Of a stretch of 64,000 nt of DNA, positions 1 to 10,555 are shown one piece after another. The stretch is from positions 9,177,501 through 9,241,500 of the forward strand of contig NC_085112.1 of NCBI RefSeq assembly GCF_030269925.1, read 5' to 3'. The translations under genes were made by a program, and so were the position numbers. Within the stretch, counting starts at the first letter, position 1; every line of letters begins with the position of its first letter. This DNA comes from Bombyx mori. Lineage: Eukaryota; Arthropoda; Insecta; Lepidoptera; Bombycidae. The notes under the pieces are model-generated. The model did not search any database. It saw only the letters and a program-made list of their open reading frames with translations, and was not told the origin of the DNA.

Positions 1-299
1 GCGTTTTCAACGAATAAATATACGACTAAGTATTTATGAACTTAGGTCTTTTGTAGATATTGTAAAGTTCAATGTTTAAATTAGCAGTAAACAAGACGGT
101 TAACAAAGTTAATTGACTTGGCGATCTGCAAAAAATCTGGATGGCTACTGAGTTAAATAGGGCGCTTTGTCACTTTAATATTTTGCTCTAAAATTTTCTA
201 TTTTAAAGTTTGCTAAAAGATCTTACATGAGAAAAGTGTACAATAGAACAGTAGAAAATCTTCATTTATGTATATTTTTATTAAATATTTTGTGGAACT
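1..299. other. AT-rich non-coding stretch
   Basis: I see no gene, repeat family or regulatory signal that I can support here. Confidence 0.5.
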
Positions 300-590
300 C
301 TCCTTTGCCACGTATAAATAAATATATAAATATATAAATATTTTACTAACAATCACGCCACGTTAACTGGTCCCGTGATAAGTTCGTAAAGAACTTGTGT
401 TACAGGTACCAGACACCGGAAATAAATGTAAGATTTTATTATACACATACATATATTTAATATACATCCATATCCCTGGAAAAGACATTTATATTTATCA
501 TACAAATATCTTCCCTTGGCGGGATTCGAACCCGCGACCCCCTAGTGTAGTGACCATGTCACTTACCACTACACCAGACGGACGTATGAT
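300..590 (-). repeat. tRNA-derived SINE, not Bm1
   Basis: On the minus strand the element starts with a tRNA-like head at about 515-587. It has an A-box-like block (GGTGTAGTGGTAAG) and a B-box/T-arm block (GGGTTCGAATCCCGC). An AT-rich tail runs to about 300. The two acceptor-stem halves do not pair, so this is a SINE head and not a working tRNA gene. The layout resembles the tRNA-headed SINEs common in moths. The family name is not assigned and the ends are approximate. Confidence 0.6.
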
Positions 591-1959
591 ATGGTGGTGG
601 TGCAAACTAGAATCCTTTATTGAAGTATCAAAAAAATTGTACAAAATACAACTCGATAGGAGAAATGACATACGTACGCATTTTATACTATCAAACTAAG
701 CTTGAATTTCTTAATCAAAATATAAATAAGCAAAGTCAAGCAGGTACCGTTAGTTCCTTTGTTTGTGTCCGTTTGTCTTTTTTATTTTTGCTTAGTACCT
801 ATTGACGAATTAAGTATGGTTTTAAAAAAAATAAATATGAATACAACTTGTTTTTTTTTTCAAACGGGATTAACAAAATAAAACAGAAAATGGTATATTT
901 AAAATGAATCCAAATCATTGGGTAATTAATTACATTAAATACTAGGACATAACAATTGAAATTTGAAAAAAATCGAACAGTCACAATCCAAAATATTCAG
1001 TACTAATATTTGAATATCATTAAGTAGATTTTACTCAAAAACTTTTCAATACAGAATTTGGTGGAGTATCTAAAAATTCAAAACTGGACGCGATATCTAT
1101 AATACATTTAGATTCAAGTGTAATTATCAATTTTCAGCTTAAAAAAAAGAAATTAAGGATACTTTATCGTATGCCTCTAAATCAAATGATTATTTCGTAA
1201 ACGCTTCATGTAAATCGGTAGCATAAAGGGTACGATGATAAAAAATCAAAAGCATTTTATCCATTCGAATCCTACATTGTACTGTCTACTTGGTATTCAG
1301 ATTCAACGTGGAGACACGTATCATCAGTTCACTGTCGGGTGCGTTCGTGACTACAAACCATTTTCCAATTGCCTGCGTTTTGGCCCAAGTAAATAGATCA
1401 CAGCCAATGCTCGAGCATCCGGGTTGAAGGAACGTATGCCTTCCTATGTGACTTCCCGTAAGTGTACGAGGAAAATAGTAGCAAATCTCCACAAAGAACA
1501 GGTATAAATCTGTCTGACACGTTCTACGAAAGTTTTGCTATGAAGGCCGAGATAGAAAGCGTTTTGACTGAAGTGTTTCGGTTTATCGCTTTATCGATTT
1601 TCAGCCTAAAAGGATCTTCAGGGTGGCTCTTAATAATATGAAGTACTTTTTTACTGATATTTGGGGCTTTTTTTTATTTTTTAACGTATTGGGGTAGATT
1701 TTATTGTGACTGTTTGTGTTAAATACTATGTTACTAGATTAGTTGACACATCTACTGGAATGCCATAGCCAATCTTGAGGCTTGATATCTCTAAATCTTG
1801 TGAGCATTAGAAAAATGACTATACTGTCCTCCATAGCTGAACGCATGATTATTTCGCGGTTAAAATAGGCAGGACAATGGACGATATTGAAGATGTAAGT
1901 TTTACCTAGCGATTGTTAATTATAATTAAACCTTTCATGGAATAATGAATTCCTACTGG
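591..1959. other. Non-coding stretch, nothing assigned
   Basis: Apart from a short GC-balanced open stretch at 1286-1492 (-), I see no gene signature. That stretch has no recognisable domain and no supporting neighbouring exons, so I do not call it a gene. Confidence 0.4.
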
Positions 1960-2564
1960 TATGCGTCATGATAATTGCCTTATCGTTGCCGCCGCTGCCT
2001 ACTCCCCAAATCCTGATCATGCAGGAGCCAGTCACCGTCGACGCCCTAGACACGTCCTTACGGATCCATCAGGTCCAATAACCTTTGCATTAGACGCCTT
2101 CAGCTCTAACACTAGGAGCAGAAACTATGACATGTCCTTCGTCAAACGAGGCTTGTGGAGAGTATTAAGCAGTAGGCAGCGGCTTGGCTCTGTCCCTGGC
2201 ATTGCTGAAGACCATTGTCGACGGTAACCATTCACCATCAGGTGGGCCGTGCGCTCGTCTGTCTACAAGGGCAATAAAAAAAAAGAGCAGGCTTAGGGAC
2301 CCCGGTAACCGTACTCGTCGAATTCGACAAGCAGGGTCGACGTGCAACCTAACCCATGCATCAGCCTGCTGAGTTTCTCGCCGGATCTTCTCAGCGGATC
2401 GCGATTCCGATCCGGTAGTAGATTCATTCGCGAAGCAATTGCTCTTAAGTTGTTAGGTCTCCTTCGGAGGCGCTCGGGCAGTTGTTAGCAAATCCCACCC
2501 CTCCTGGCTGAGCCTTTGCTCGCCCACCTGTCCTGGTGAAACTGGAAAGGCCTTCGGGCCACCA
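1960..2564 (+). mobile_element. 5'-truncated Jockey-type LINE 3' end (family A)
   Basis: This segment matches the last part of the intact LINE at 5159-10339: the end of ORF2 plus the 3' UTR finishing in GGGCCACCAGTA. It starts abruptly inside ORF2, as expected for incomplete target-primed reverse transcription. Another LINE tail interrupts it at 2122-2284. Confidence 0.88.
2122..2284 (+). mobile_element. Nested LINE 3' end (family B) inside family A
   Basis: A short 3' fragment of the second LINE family is inserted in the family A copy. It carries the block CATGTCCTTC, the block GGCAGCGGCTTGGCTC and a tail GGGCAATAAAAAA. A six-base duplication GAGCAG flanks it (2116-2121 and 2285-2290). The intact family A copy has a single GGGCAG at that site. 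Confidence 0.85.
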
Positions 2565-3074
2565 GTAGTGTAGTGTCATAAGTAGTCTACAACAATCAAT
2601 CTGATCGTAAATATTCTTAAGTCTCGAGGACGTAACCATTTCCCAATGTTCTCAACTGAACCAGATTTCAAATTCATCCCCCTAATATACAACAAAATAT
2701 ATCTAATATACATGAATTAATTCGGAATGATAACTGCAAATAAGGTCCAGATTACTAATACCATAATTTATGTATCCCTAATAGTTTTGTTATAGTAATA
2801 AGAAAGTCGTGATTGTCAAAGTGTCTACGCGAAACGCGAGGGAGGAGAGCCTTTAAGGATTATCCTCAAGCAATACGCGGGTGTTTGTACAAGCCGTCGT
2901 TATCGGACGCCGGCACGCGTATTTACACATTCGTATTATTTGGCCACCATTATAACATTGTCAATAATTTTATGGAAATTTTATTGATCGTCACTAATTC
3001 TGTGTACGTAGTTTAGATATTCGGATAAGTTTTAGAAATATTTTGTGCAAATGTGATCTTAAATGAAAAAAAAA
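2565..3074. other. Non-coding, nothing assigned
   Basis: AT-rich DNA with a short GC-richer patch near 2820-2920 that I cannot assign to a family. Confidence 0.4.
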
Positions 3075-3485
3075 CCACATGACACTCACAAATGATGTCA
3101 TTCTGTGTGACATTTCCCGGAATGGATTACATTCCTTGAAAAAAAAAAAATATATATATATTTTTTATTAATAGATGAATTATCTTATACCTTTAAACGA
3201 GCAATTCTTGTATATTAATATATATATAATCTGAATCTTGGAAACGGCTCCAACGATTTTCATAAACTTTAGTATACAGGAGATTTCGGGGGCGATAAAT
3301 CGATCTAGCTACGATTTATTTTCAGAAAATGTTGTTTTATTCGTGTTTTCAATAATCAACTTTTCCCGACATCTATTGGCAAATAATAATACTATTTTTC
3401 TTAATTGAGGGCAACTAACCGCTTTAAAGATACAACAAGATGGCGTTATCAAAAAAAAACCGAGCAAGGCTCGGTCATATAATTT
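3075..3485 (+). repeat. Probable Lepidoptera interspersed repeat
   Basis: The blocks near 3240-3300 (CGGCTCCAACGATTTTCAT, GGGGGCGATAAATCGATC) and a terminal small hairpin CCGAGCAAGGCTCGG resemble the tail of a repeat common in moth genomes. The family is unnamed and the 5' boundary is uncertain. Confidence 0.45.
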
Positions 3486-3983
3486 CAGATTTTTCTCATT
3501 AATTAATTAGCTTGTTCAACTGATTTCAATTCCATTAGCCGATCGGCTCCTGAGATGTAATCAAAAGTTATTGTACAGTAGAATAGGAGACATCGGGACG
3601 AGCCCAAACATTTTGATAACCACAAATACGTGTTTCCCTTCACAAGGGTACAGACCGGCCCTTGTAACCGCAAAACAATGACACCGATATACCAAATTCC
3701 AAAACTTGCCTGTTCGATCTATCTTCTTGGCCAACTGAATACTTGTCTTTGGCATGAGTTGTTTTTTTTTTTCGGATAGACTTTCGCGGACGACAAGTAA
3801 TTCGGTGCTGTTTGATTGGAAAAACATAAAATCCGTTTTTCACAATTTAGAAACCAAACTTATGTTTTAAAGTGGGTGGTGACATTAATTTTGTGCTTAT
3901 AGACTGACACGGCATAAGGTAAGTGCCCTGAGCTCTTCATGCATCAAAAAAATAACAATTTCATCCAGAAGAAGTCGCTTAAA

Positions 3984-4425
3984 GTCGTCGTGGCCTAAAG
4001 GATAAGACGTCCTGTGCTTTCGTTTCAAACGATGCACCGGTGTTCGAATCCCGCAGGCGGGTACCAATTTTTCGAATGAAATACGTACTTAAAAAATGTT
4101 CACGATTGACTTCCACGGTGAAGGAATAACATCGTGTAATAAAAATCAAACCCGAAAAAATTATAATTTGCGTACCTAATTACTGGTGGTAGGACCTCTT
4201 GTGAGTCCACACGGGTAGGTACCACCACCCTGCCAATTTCTGCCGTGAAGCAGTTTCGGTTTGAAGGGTGGGGCAGTCGTTGTAACTTTACTGAGACCTT
4301 AGAACTCATATCTCAAGGTGGATGGCGGTATTTACGTTGTTGATGTCTATAGACTCCGATAGTCACTTAACACCAGATGTTCTGTGAGCTCGTCCACCCA
4401 TCTATGCAAGAAAAAAATAAAAAGA
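3984..4425 (+). repeat. Bm1 SINE, full length
   Basis: The tRNA-derived head (GTCGTCGTGGCCTAAAGG, then GTTCGAATCCCGC) is followed by the Bm1 body (TGGTGGTAGGACCTCTTG, TTTCTGCCGTGAAGCAG) and an A-rich tail. The copy has scattered substitutions. Confidence 0.93.
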
Positions 4426-5213
4426 AGCAACAGCAAAATTTTTGTTAATAAAAGTGACAATTATCATGTTGCAAATAAGTCATATATGTCAGTTTTTAGC
4501 AATAATTATGTAAATGGACAGCAATGGAATAATAGCAATATATGTACATAATAGGTACGTCAAAAACTATTCCGTGCATAATTTTTGTTTTATATTTAAA
4601 ATAAAAATATTTGTTAATACTAACTACATAGCTTCCATATAAAAATTAACAAAATAATTAATTAATTACCATTCATGATCTCTCGATAAGTATAAATAAA
4701 GCCATACTTTATAAAAGTAAAGTAGGTACAAGCTATAGCAATTACTCGTGGTAAGTTTCACTGTTGTGCGAAATTGATAAATATGGACAGCGTTTGCCGA
4801 ATTTCGTTATTCGACAATTTATTGCATACAGCCAGCCTTTTATTATACCGTTCATTTTTTAAAACAAAAAAAAAAAAAAAATATGACATTATGTCAAAAC
4901 TTAGTACTACCTACAGTCTTACCTATCTATATATAGGTATATCTATATATTAATACGTGAAGAAAAAACTTTGTATCACTTTTTACGAAAATTGCGCGGA
5001 CGGAGGAGTATGAAATTTTCCACACTTATAGAGAATATAGAGAAGAAGTGCACAATGCTAATTTTTTTTTTTAAAGTACATAAAAGATACATGAAATCAA
5101 TAAAGAAAACATTACACACACTACATACCATGTATTTGACGCACACACACATGTATACCCGATTCCGATAGAGGCACCCGTCACGTGCGGACGTGCTCAT
5201 CGTCCACTCGATC

Positions 5214-5413
5214 GCCCGGTCTTTGTTCGCCCGGCTTTTGTTAGCCCGGCCATTGTTCGCGCGGCCTGTGTTTGTGGTACATCTGCCGACTAAGTGCTCT
5301 TTCTGGAAGTTTTTATTTGTTTTGTTTCCTTTTGTTGTTTCTGTGTTCGTGGTACATCTGCCGACAAAGTGGTTTCCTGCAAGTATTTATTTGTTTTGTT
5401 TCTTTTCGTAATT
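5214..5413 (+). repeat. Tandem repeats in the LINE 5' UTR
   Basis: Four 15-bp units of the pattern GCCCGGYYNTTGTTN run from 5214 to 5273. They are followed by two units of about 75 bp, each containing GTGGTACATCTGCCGAC (5274 and 5349). Repeated units at a LINE 5' end could be internal promoter modules; that role is inferred. Confidence 0.75.
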
Positions 5414-5566
5414 TCTGTTTTGTTGTGCTTTTTCTTTGTCCTGTAGTAATCGCGCCGCATTGCCACCTGTGTTCAATAGAACCGCTCAGGTCCGAGAAGT
5501 TGGGGCCTCGCCGCAAGGCGAGTGTTTTCAAGACCCGGGGCCGCCCCACCTGGGTACTCAGCGATC

Positions 5567-7195
5567 ATGGACGCTGTATTCGCGGAATTCCTCCGACTTC
5601 GCCACCCACAGCTCGCCTCGGAGTTTTTGGCCTTCAAGGCCAATCACACTGCGAGCCCTCTCGAGGACTCCGCCGCGCTCGCTGCTCCTGCGTCGCCTGT
5701 ACCTGCGTGCAGAGCTTCTGCATTGAGCACCGCAGCCTCTGTCGTGCCTGCCGCTCCCGTGTCGCCTATACTGGCGAGAAAAGCTGCTGCGTCGTCCGCC
5801 GTGACCATCGTTTCAGCTGAGCGATCATCCGCGGCCTCCGTCGCGCCCTCTAAAACACCTACACTTGCTCGTAGGTCGCCTGCACCCGCCTCCTCGTGCT
5901 CCGACTCTGACTCGGACATGGAGGTCGACCTCGCCCCCGCCTCATCGACGGATGGATTCACCCTGGTACAGAAGGGTAAGAAGCGTGCCGCGGAGTCTCG
6001 AGCTCCCGCGGCCGCTAAAATTAGCAAAGCCGTGAACGCGTCGCGCCCCCGCCCTCAGACTCCCGTTGCGCCCCCAGCCCGTGCCACTCCGTCGCCGCGT
6101 CCGGTGGCACAAAATAAAACCCAGACCCCTCCCCCGGTTATCCTTCAGGAGAAGGCAGCTTGGGATCGAGTTTGCCTGGCCCTTAAGGCCAAAAATATAA
6201 ATTTCACGAATGCCCGTAACCTCGCGAACGGCATTCAAATTAAGGTTCAAACACCCGACGACCATAGGGCCCTCTCTTCTTACCTCCGTAAGGAGCGTAT
6301 AAGTTTCCATACGTATACGCTCCAGGAGGAGCGCGAACTCCGCGTTGTAATACGCGGAATCCCTAAAGAGTTAGATGTAGAGCTCGTAAAAGCCGACCTG
6401 TTAGAACAAGGCCTACCAGTGAATTCTGTGCACCGTATGCACACCGGTCGCGGTAGGGAGCCATATAATATGGTTCTAGTCGCTCTCCAGCCTACCCCCG
6501 AGGGTAAGAAAATCTTTAACACACAGACCGTCTGTAGGCTCTCTGGTATCGCTGTCGAAGCCCCCCATAAAAAAGGCACTCCTAGCCAGTGCCATAACTG
6601 TCAATTGTACGGGCACTCTTCCCGTAACTGTCACGCGCGCCCCCGATGTGTTAAGTGTTTGGGCGATCACGCCACGGCCCTCTGCGCTCGCGACCAAAAA
6701 ACCGCGACGGAACCGCCTAGCTGCGTCCTGTGTCAAACACAGGGTCACCCCGCGAATTACCGTGGTTGCCCCCGAGCCCCTAAAATAAATCGCCGCGTCG
6801 CCCGCCAAAACCGCCTCCGAGCTTCCGGCCCAGACATCAAAGCCTCGGCACCCTCTGCGTCGCAGGCTAAGCCAGCGTTCGTTCCGGCGGCGGTGCCCAG
6901 TGTCTCGGCCTGGGCAAAACCGCTGCCGTACACGAACACGGCTACAACTCCCTCCTCCGCGATTCGTCCCGCCCCCGCGACTCGTCCCTCTCCCGCGACT
7001 TGCCCTCCGACCGCGTCCGACAATCTCGCTTTAGCGATCGACTTCTTTCAGTCGATCAACTTTGAGCGCGTTAACGCTTTGGGCGACGCCATTCGCGCTG
7101 CCTCCACTGCACAACACTTTATCGCCGTTGTGCAGGAATACGCCGACGTATACGCGTCATTAAATACGTACGTCCTCCCCTCACTCCGCCGGTAA
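5567..7195 (+). CDS. LINE ORF1, gag-like zinc-knuckle protein
   Basis: This is the nucleic-acid-binding ORF1 protein of the LINE, about 542 residues from the ATG at 5567. The frame is open further upstream to a GTG at 5522, but the ATG is the natural start. The N-terminal third is low-complexity and rich in Ala, Pro and Ser. A central region is followed by three cysteine-rich knuckles at about residues 342-405, including CHNCQLYGHSSRNC, CVKCLGDHATALC and CVLCQTQGHPANYRGC. This triple-knuckle arrangement is typical of Jockey ORF1 proteins, which bind element RNA and carry it to chromatin. The stop at 7193-7195 lies three bases before the ORF2 ATG, so ORF2 is probably translated by reinitiation or coupling. 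Confidence 0.93.
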   Translation: MDAVFAEFLRLRHPQLASEFLAFKANHTASPLEDSAALAAPASPVPACRASALSTAASVVPAAPVSPILARKAAASSAVTIVSAERSSAASVAPSKTPTLARRSPAPASSCSDSDSDMEVDLAPASSTDGFTLVQKGKKRAAESRAPAAAKISKAVNASRPRPQTPVAPPARATPSPRPVAQNKTQTPPPVILQEKAAWDRVCLALKAKNINFTNARNLANGIQIKVQTPDDHRALSSYLRKERISFHTYTLQEERELRVVIRGIPKELDVELVKADLLEQGLPVNSVHRMHTGRGREPYNMVLVALQPTPEGKKIFNTQTVCRLSGIAVEAPHKKGTPSQCHNCQLYGHSSRNCHARPRCVKCLGDHATALCARDQKTATEPPSCVLCQTQGHPANYRGCPRAPKINRRVARQNRLRASGPDIKASAPSASQAKPAFVPAAVPSVSAWAKPLPYTNTATTPSSAIRPAPATRPSPATCPPTASDNLALAIDFFQSINFERVNALGDAIRAASTAQHFIAVVQEYADVYASLNTYVLPSLRR

Positions 7196-7198
7196 TCA

Positions 7199-10081
7199 AT
7201 GGCGTATATAAGTAGAATAAAGCCCCTATCCGTAACGATAGGATTTTTTAACGCTTACGGTCTCGCAAATCAACGTGATCAGGTTTCTGGCTTTTTGCGT
7301 GACCACCAAATTGATATCTTTTTAGTGCAGGAGACCCTACTTAAGCCCGCGCGCCGTGACCCTAAAATCGCGAACTATAACATGGTCAGGAACGACAGGC
7401 TCTCTGCCCGTGGTGGTGGTACCGTCATTTACTATAGAAGAGCCCTGCATTGCGTCCCGCTCGATCCTCCCGCGCTCGCTAATATCGAAGCATCAGTGTG
7501 CCGAATCTCACTGACGGGACACGCGCCGATCGTTATCGCGTCCGTTTATCTTCCACCGGATAAGATCGTTCTAAGCAGTGATATCGAGGCGCTGCTCGGT
7601 ATGGGGAGCTCTGTCATTCTGGCGGGCGACCTAAATTGTAAACACATCAGGTGGAACTCACACACCACAACCCCGAATGGCAGGCGGCTTGACGCGTTAG
7701 TCGATGATCTCGCCTTCGATATCGTCGCTCCGCTAACCCCGACTCACTACCCGCTAAATATCGCGCATCGCCCGGATATACTCGACATAGCGTTATTAAA
7801 AAACGTAACTCTGCGCTTACACTCGATCGAAGTAGTTTCAGAGTTAGATTCAGACCACCGTCCCGTCGTTATGAAGCTCGGTCGCGCTCCCGATTCCGTT
7901 CCCGTCACGAGGACTGTGGTGGATTGGCACACGCTGGGCATCAGCCTGGCTGAATCTGATCCACCATCGCTTCCGTTTAGTCCGGACTCTATCCCGTCTC
8001 CTCAGGATACCGCTGAAGCCATAGACATCGTAACGTCACACATCACCTCGACATTAGATAGGTCATCGAAGCAAGTTGTAGCGGAGGACTTCCTTCACCG
8101 CTTCAAATTGCCCGACGATATTAGGGAACTCCTTAGAGCTAAGAACGCCTCGATCCGTGCGTACGATAGGTATCCTACCGCGGAAAATCGTATTCGAATG
8201 CGTGCCCTACAACGCGACGTAAAGTCTCGCATCACCGAAGTCCGAGATGCCAGATGGTCTGATTTCTTAGAAGGACTCGCGCCCTCTCAAAGGTCTTACT
8301 ACCGCTTAGCTCGTACTCTCAAATCGGATACGGTAGTAACTATGCCCCCCCTCGTAGGCCCCTCAGGCCGACTCGCGGCGTTCGATGATGACGAAAAAGC
8401 AGAGCTGCTGGCCGATACATTGCAAACCCAGTGCACGCCCAGCACTCAATCCGTGGACCCTGTTCATGTAGAATTAGTAGACAGTGAGGTAGAACGCAGA
8501 GCCTCCTTGCCACCCTCTGATGCGTTACCACCCGTCACCCCGATGGAAGTTAAAGACTTGATCAAAGACCTACGTCCTCGCAAGGCTCCCGGTTCCGACG
8601 GTATATCCAACCGCGTTATTAAACTTCTACCCGTCCAACTCATCGTGATGTTGGCATCTATTTTCAATGCCGCTATGGCGAACTGTATCTTTCCCGCGGT
8701 GTGGAAAGAAGCGGACGTTATCGGCATACATAAACCCGGTAAACCAAAAAATCATCCGACGAGCTACCGCCCGATTAGCCTCCTCATGTCTCTAGGCAAA
8801 CTGTATGAGCGTCTGCTCTACAAACGCCTCAGAGACTTCGTCTCATCCAAGGGCATTCTTATCGATGAACAATTCGGATTCCGTACAAATCACTCATGCG
8901 TTCAACAGGTGCACCGCCTCACGGAGCACATTCTTGTGGGGCTTAATCGACCAAAACCGTTATACACGGGAGCTCTCTTCTTCGACGTCGCAAAAGCGTT
9001 CGACAAAGTCTGGCACAATGGTTTGATTTTCAAACTATTCAACATGGGCATGCCGGATAGTCTCGTGCTCATCATACGGGACTTCTTGTCGAACCGCTCT
9101 TTTCGATATCGAGTCGAGGGAACCCGCTCCTCCTCACGACCTCTCACAGCTGGAGTCCCGCAAGGCTCTGTCCTCTCACCCCTCCTATTTAGCTTATTCG
9201 TCAACGATATTCCCCGGTCGCCGCCGACCCATTTAGCTTTATTCGCCGACGACACGACTGTTTACTATTCTAGTAGAAATAAGTCCCTAATCGCGAAGAA
9301 GCTTCAGAGCGCAGCCCTAGCCCTAGGACAGTGGTTCCGAAAATGGCGCATAGACATCAACCCAGCGAAAAGTACTGCGGTGCTGTTTCAGAGGGGAAGC
9401 TCCACACGGATTTCCTCCCGGATTAGGAGGAGGAATCTCACACCCCCGATTACTCTCTTTAGACAACCCATACCCTGGGCCGGGAAGGTCAAGTACCTGG
9501 GCGTTACCCTGGATGCATCGATGACATTCCGCCCGCATATAAAATCAGTCCGTGACCGTGCCGCGTTTATTCTCGGTAGACTCTACCCCATGATCTGTAA
9601 GCGGAGTAAAATGTCCCTTCGGAACAAGGTGACACTTTACAAAACTTGCATAAGGCCCGTCATGACTTACGCGAGTGTGGTGTTCGCTCACGCGGCCCGC
9701 ACACACATAGACACCCTCCAATCCCTACAATCCCGCTTTTGCAGGTTAGCTGTCGGGGCTCCGTGGTTCGTGAGGAACATTGACCTACACGACGACCTGG
9801 GCCTCGAATCAATTCGGAAATACATGAAGTCAGCGTCGGAACGATACTTCGATAAGGCTATGCGTCATGATAATCGCCTTATCGTTGCCGCCGCTGACTA
9901 CTCCCCGAATCCTGATCATGCAGGAGCCAGTCACCGTCGACGCCCTAGACACGTCCTTACGGATCCATCAGATCCAATAACCTTTGCATTAGATGCCTTC
10001 AGCTCTAATACTAGGGGCAGGCTTAGGGACCCCGGTAACCGTACTCGTCGAACTCGACAAAGAGGTCGACGTGCAACCTAA
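7199..10081 (+). CDS. LINE ORF2, APE endonuclease and reverse transcriptase
   Basis: This 960-residue polyprotein nicks the target DNA and copies the element RNA at the nick. The apurinic-type endonuclease covers about residues 1-225; visible motifs are the QET block, the GDLNCKH block and the SDHRPV block near its end. The reverse transcriptase covers about residues 440-760, with the YRPISLL block, the LFFDVAKAFDKVWH block, GVPQGSVLSPLLF and the catalytic FADD near residue 682. No RNase H domain follows, and the C-terminal tail is basic. I see no premature stop or frameshift. Truncated relatives of the 3' part lie at 1960-2564 and 36374-36640. Confidence 0.95.
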   Translation: MAYISRIKPLSVTIGFFNAYGLANQRDQVSGFLRDHQIDIFLVQETLLKPARRDPKIANYNMVRNDRLSARGGGTVIYYRRALHCVPLDPPALANIEASVCRISLTGHAPIVIASVYLPPDKIVLSSDIEALLGMGSSVILAGDLNCKHIRWNSHTTTPNGRRLDALVDDLAFDIVAPLTPTHYPLNIAHRPDILDIALLKNVTLRLHSIEVVSELDSDHRPVVMKLGRAPDSVPVTRTVVDWHTLGISLAESDPPSLPFSPDSIPSPQDTAEAIDIVTSHITSTLDRSSKQVVAEDFLHRFKLPDDIRELLRAKNASIRAYDRYPTAENRIRMRALQRDVKSRITEVRDARWSDFLEGLAPSQRSYYRLARTLKSDTVVTMPPLVGPSGRLAAFDDDEKAELLADTLQTQCTPSTQSVDPVHVELVDSEVERRASLPPSDALPPVTPMEVKDLIKDLRPRKAPGSDGISNRVIKLLPVQLIVMLASIFNAAMANCIFPAVWKEADVIGIHKPGKPKNHPTSYRPISLLMSLGKLYERLLYKRLRDFVSSKGILIDEQFGFRTNHSCVQQVHRLTEHILVGLNRPKPLYTGALFFDVAKAFDKVWHNGLIFKLFNMGMPDSLVLIIRDFLSNRSFRYRVEGTRSSSRPLTAGVPQGSVLSPLLFSLFVNDIPRSPPTHLALFADDTTVYYSSRNKSLIAKKLQSAALALGQWFRKWRIDINPAKSTAVLFQRGSSTRISSRIRRRNLTPPITLFRQPIPWAGKVKYLGVTLDASMTFRPHIKSVRDRAAFILGRLYPMICKRSKMSLRNKVTLYKTCIRPVMTYASVVFAHAARTHIDTLQSLQSRFCRLAVGAPWFVRNIDLHDDLGLESIRKYMKSASERYFDKAMRHDNRLIVAAADYSPNPDHAGASHRRRPRHVLTDPSDPITFALDAFSSNTRGRLRDPGNRTRRTRQRGRRAT

Positions 10082-10094
10082 CCCATGCATCAGC

Positions 10095-10150
10095 CCGCTG
10101 AGTTTCTCGCCGGATCTTCTCAGCGGGTCGCGATTCCGATCCGGTAGTAG
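10095..10150 (+). other. Predicted RNA hairpin in the LINE 3' UTR
   Basis: The arms CCCGCTGAG and CTCAGCGGG flank a short loop. The same fold occurs in the other family A tails and, with paired substitutions, in the family C tail near 26520. It may be an RT recognition element; that function is inferred. Confidence 0.6.
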
Positions 10151-10555
10151 ATTCATTCGCGAAACAATTGCTCTTGAGTTGTTAGGTCTCCTTCGGAGGC
10201 GCTCGGGCAGTTGTTAGCAAATCCCACCCCTCTTGGCTGAGCCTTTGCTCGCCCACCTGTCCTGGTGAAACTGGAAAGGCCTTCGGGCCACCAGTAAACT
10301 TTCAATCATAAAAAATAAAAAAAAAATAAAAAAAAAAAAACATGTATACTATTTATGTGATTTATTGTCAAACTTTTGTTCTTGACGTCTGTTGTCAAAT
10401 TGAGAATAGAATATGGTTTGTCTTTGTTAATATTTTTTATAGTTTAGTCTTGGCGAAATTTGTGATTATAGAAGTATAAAATACAATCATAATAGTGTAC
10501 AATCTTACAATTCCAATTAATTATAGTCGAATTTCGACTACTGCGGGACCTCTAG

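Larger units (their letters stand above)
5159..10339 (+). mobile_element. Full-length, apparently intact Jockey-clade LINE (family A)
   Basis: The element is flanked by a ten-base target-site duplication ACATGTATAC (5149-5158 and 10340-10349). It has a 5' UTR of about 400 bp, two ORFs three bases apart, a 3' UTR and an A-rich tail. Both ORFs are open through all expected domains, so the copy could be recently mobile. Zinc-knuckle ORF1 plus APE-type endonuclease and RT with no RNase H fit the Jockey clade. The Bombyx element BMC1 belongs to that clade, but I cannot confirm identity from memory. Confidence 0.92.
4942..10555 (+). mobile_element. Non-autonomous Helitron, split by a LINE
   Basis: The 5' end begins TCTATATATTAATACGTG at 4942. 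The 3' end carries the hairpin TAGTCGAATTTCGACTA, 15 bases before the terminal CTAG at 10552-10555. Those are the ends expected of a Helitron (5' TC, 3' hairpin, CTRR). No Rep-helicase ORF is present, so it is non-autonomous. The element itself is only about 430 bp (4942-5158 and 10340-10555). The rest is the LINE. Confidence 0.82.

Noticed and set aside
515..587. tRNA gene on the minus strand
   Set aside because: T-arm and A/B-box-like blocks are present, but the acceptor-stem halves do not pair and a SINE-like tail follows.
1286..1492. Possible coding exon on the minus strand
   Set aside because: Short, no domain, and no neighbouring exons that join in frame.
5522..5566. GTG start for LINE ORF1
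   Set aside because: The frame is open to 5522, but GTG is not a usual eukaryotic start and an ATG follows at 5567.
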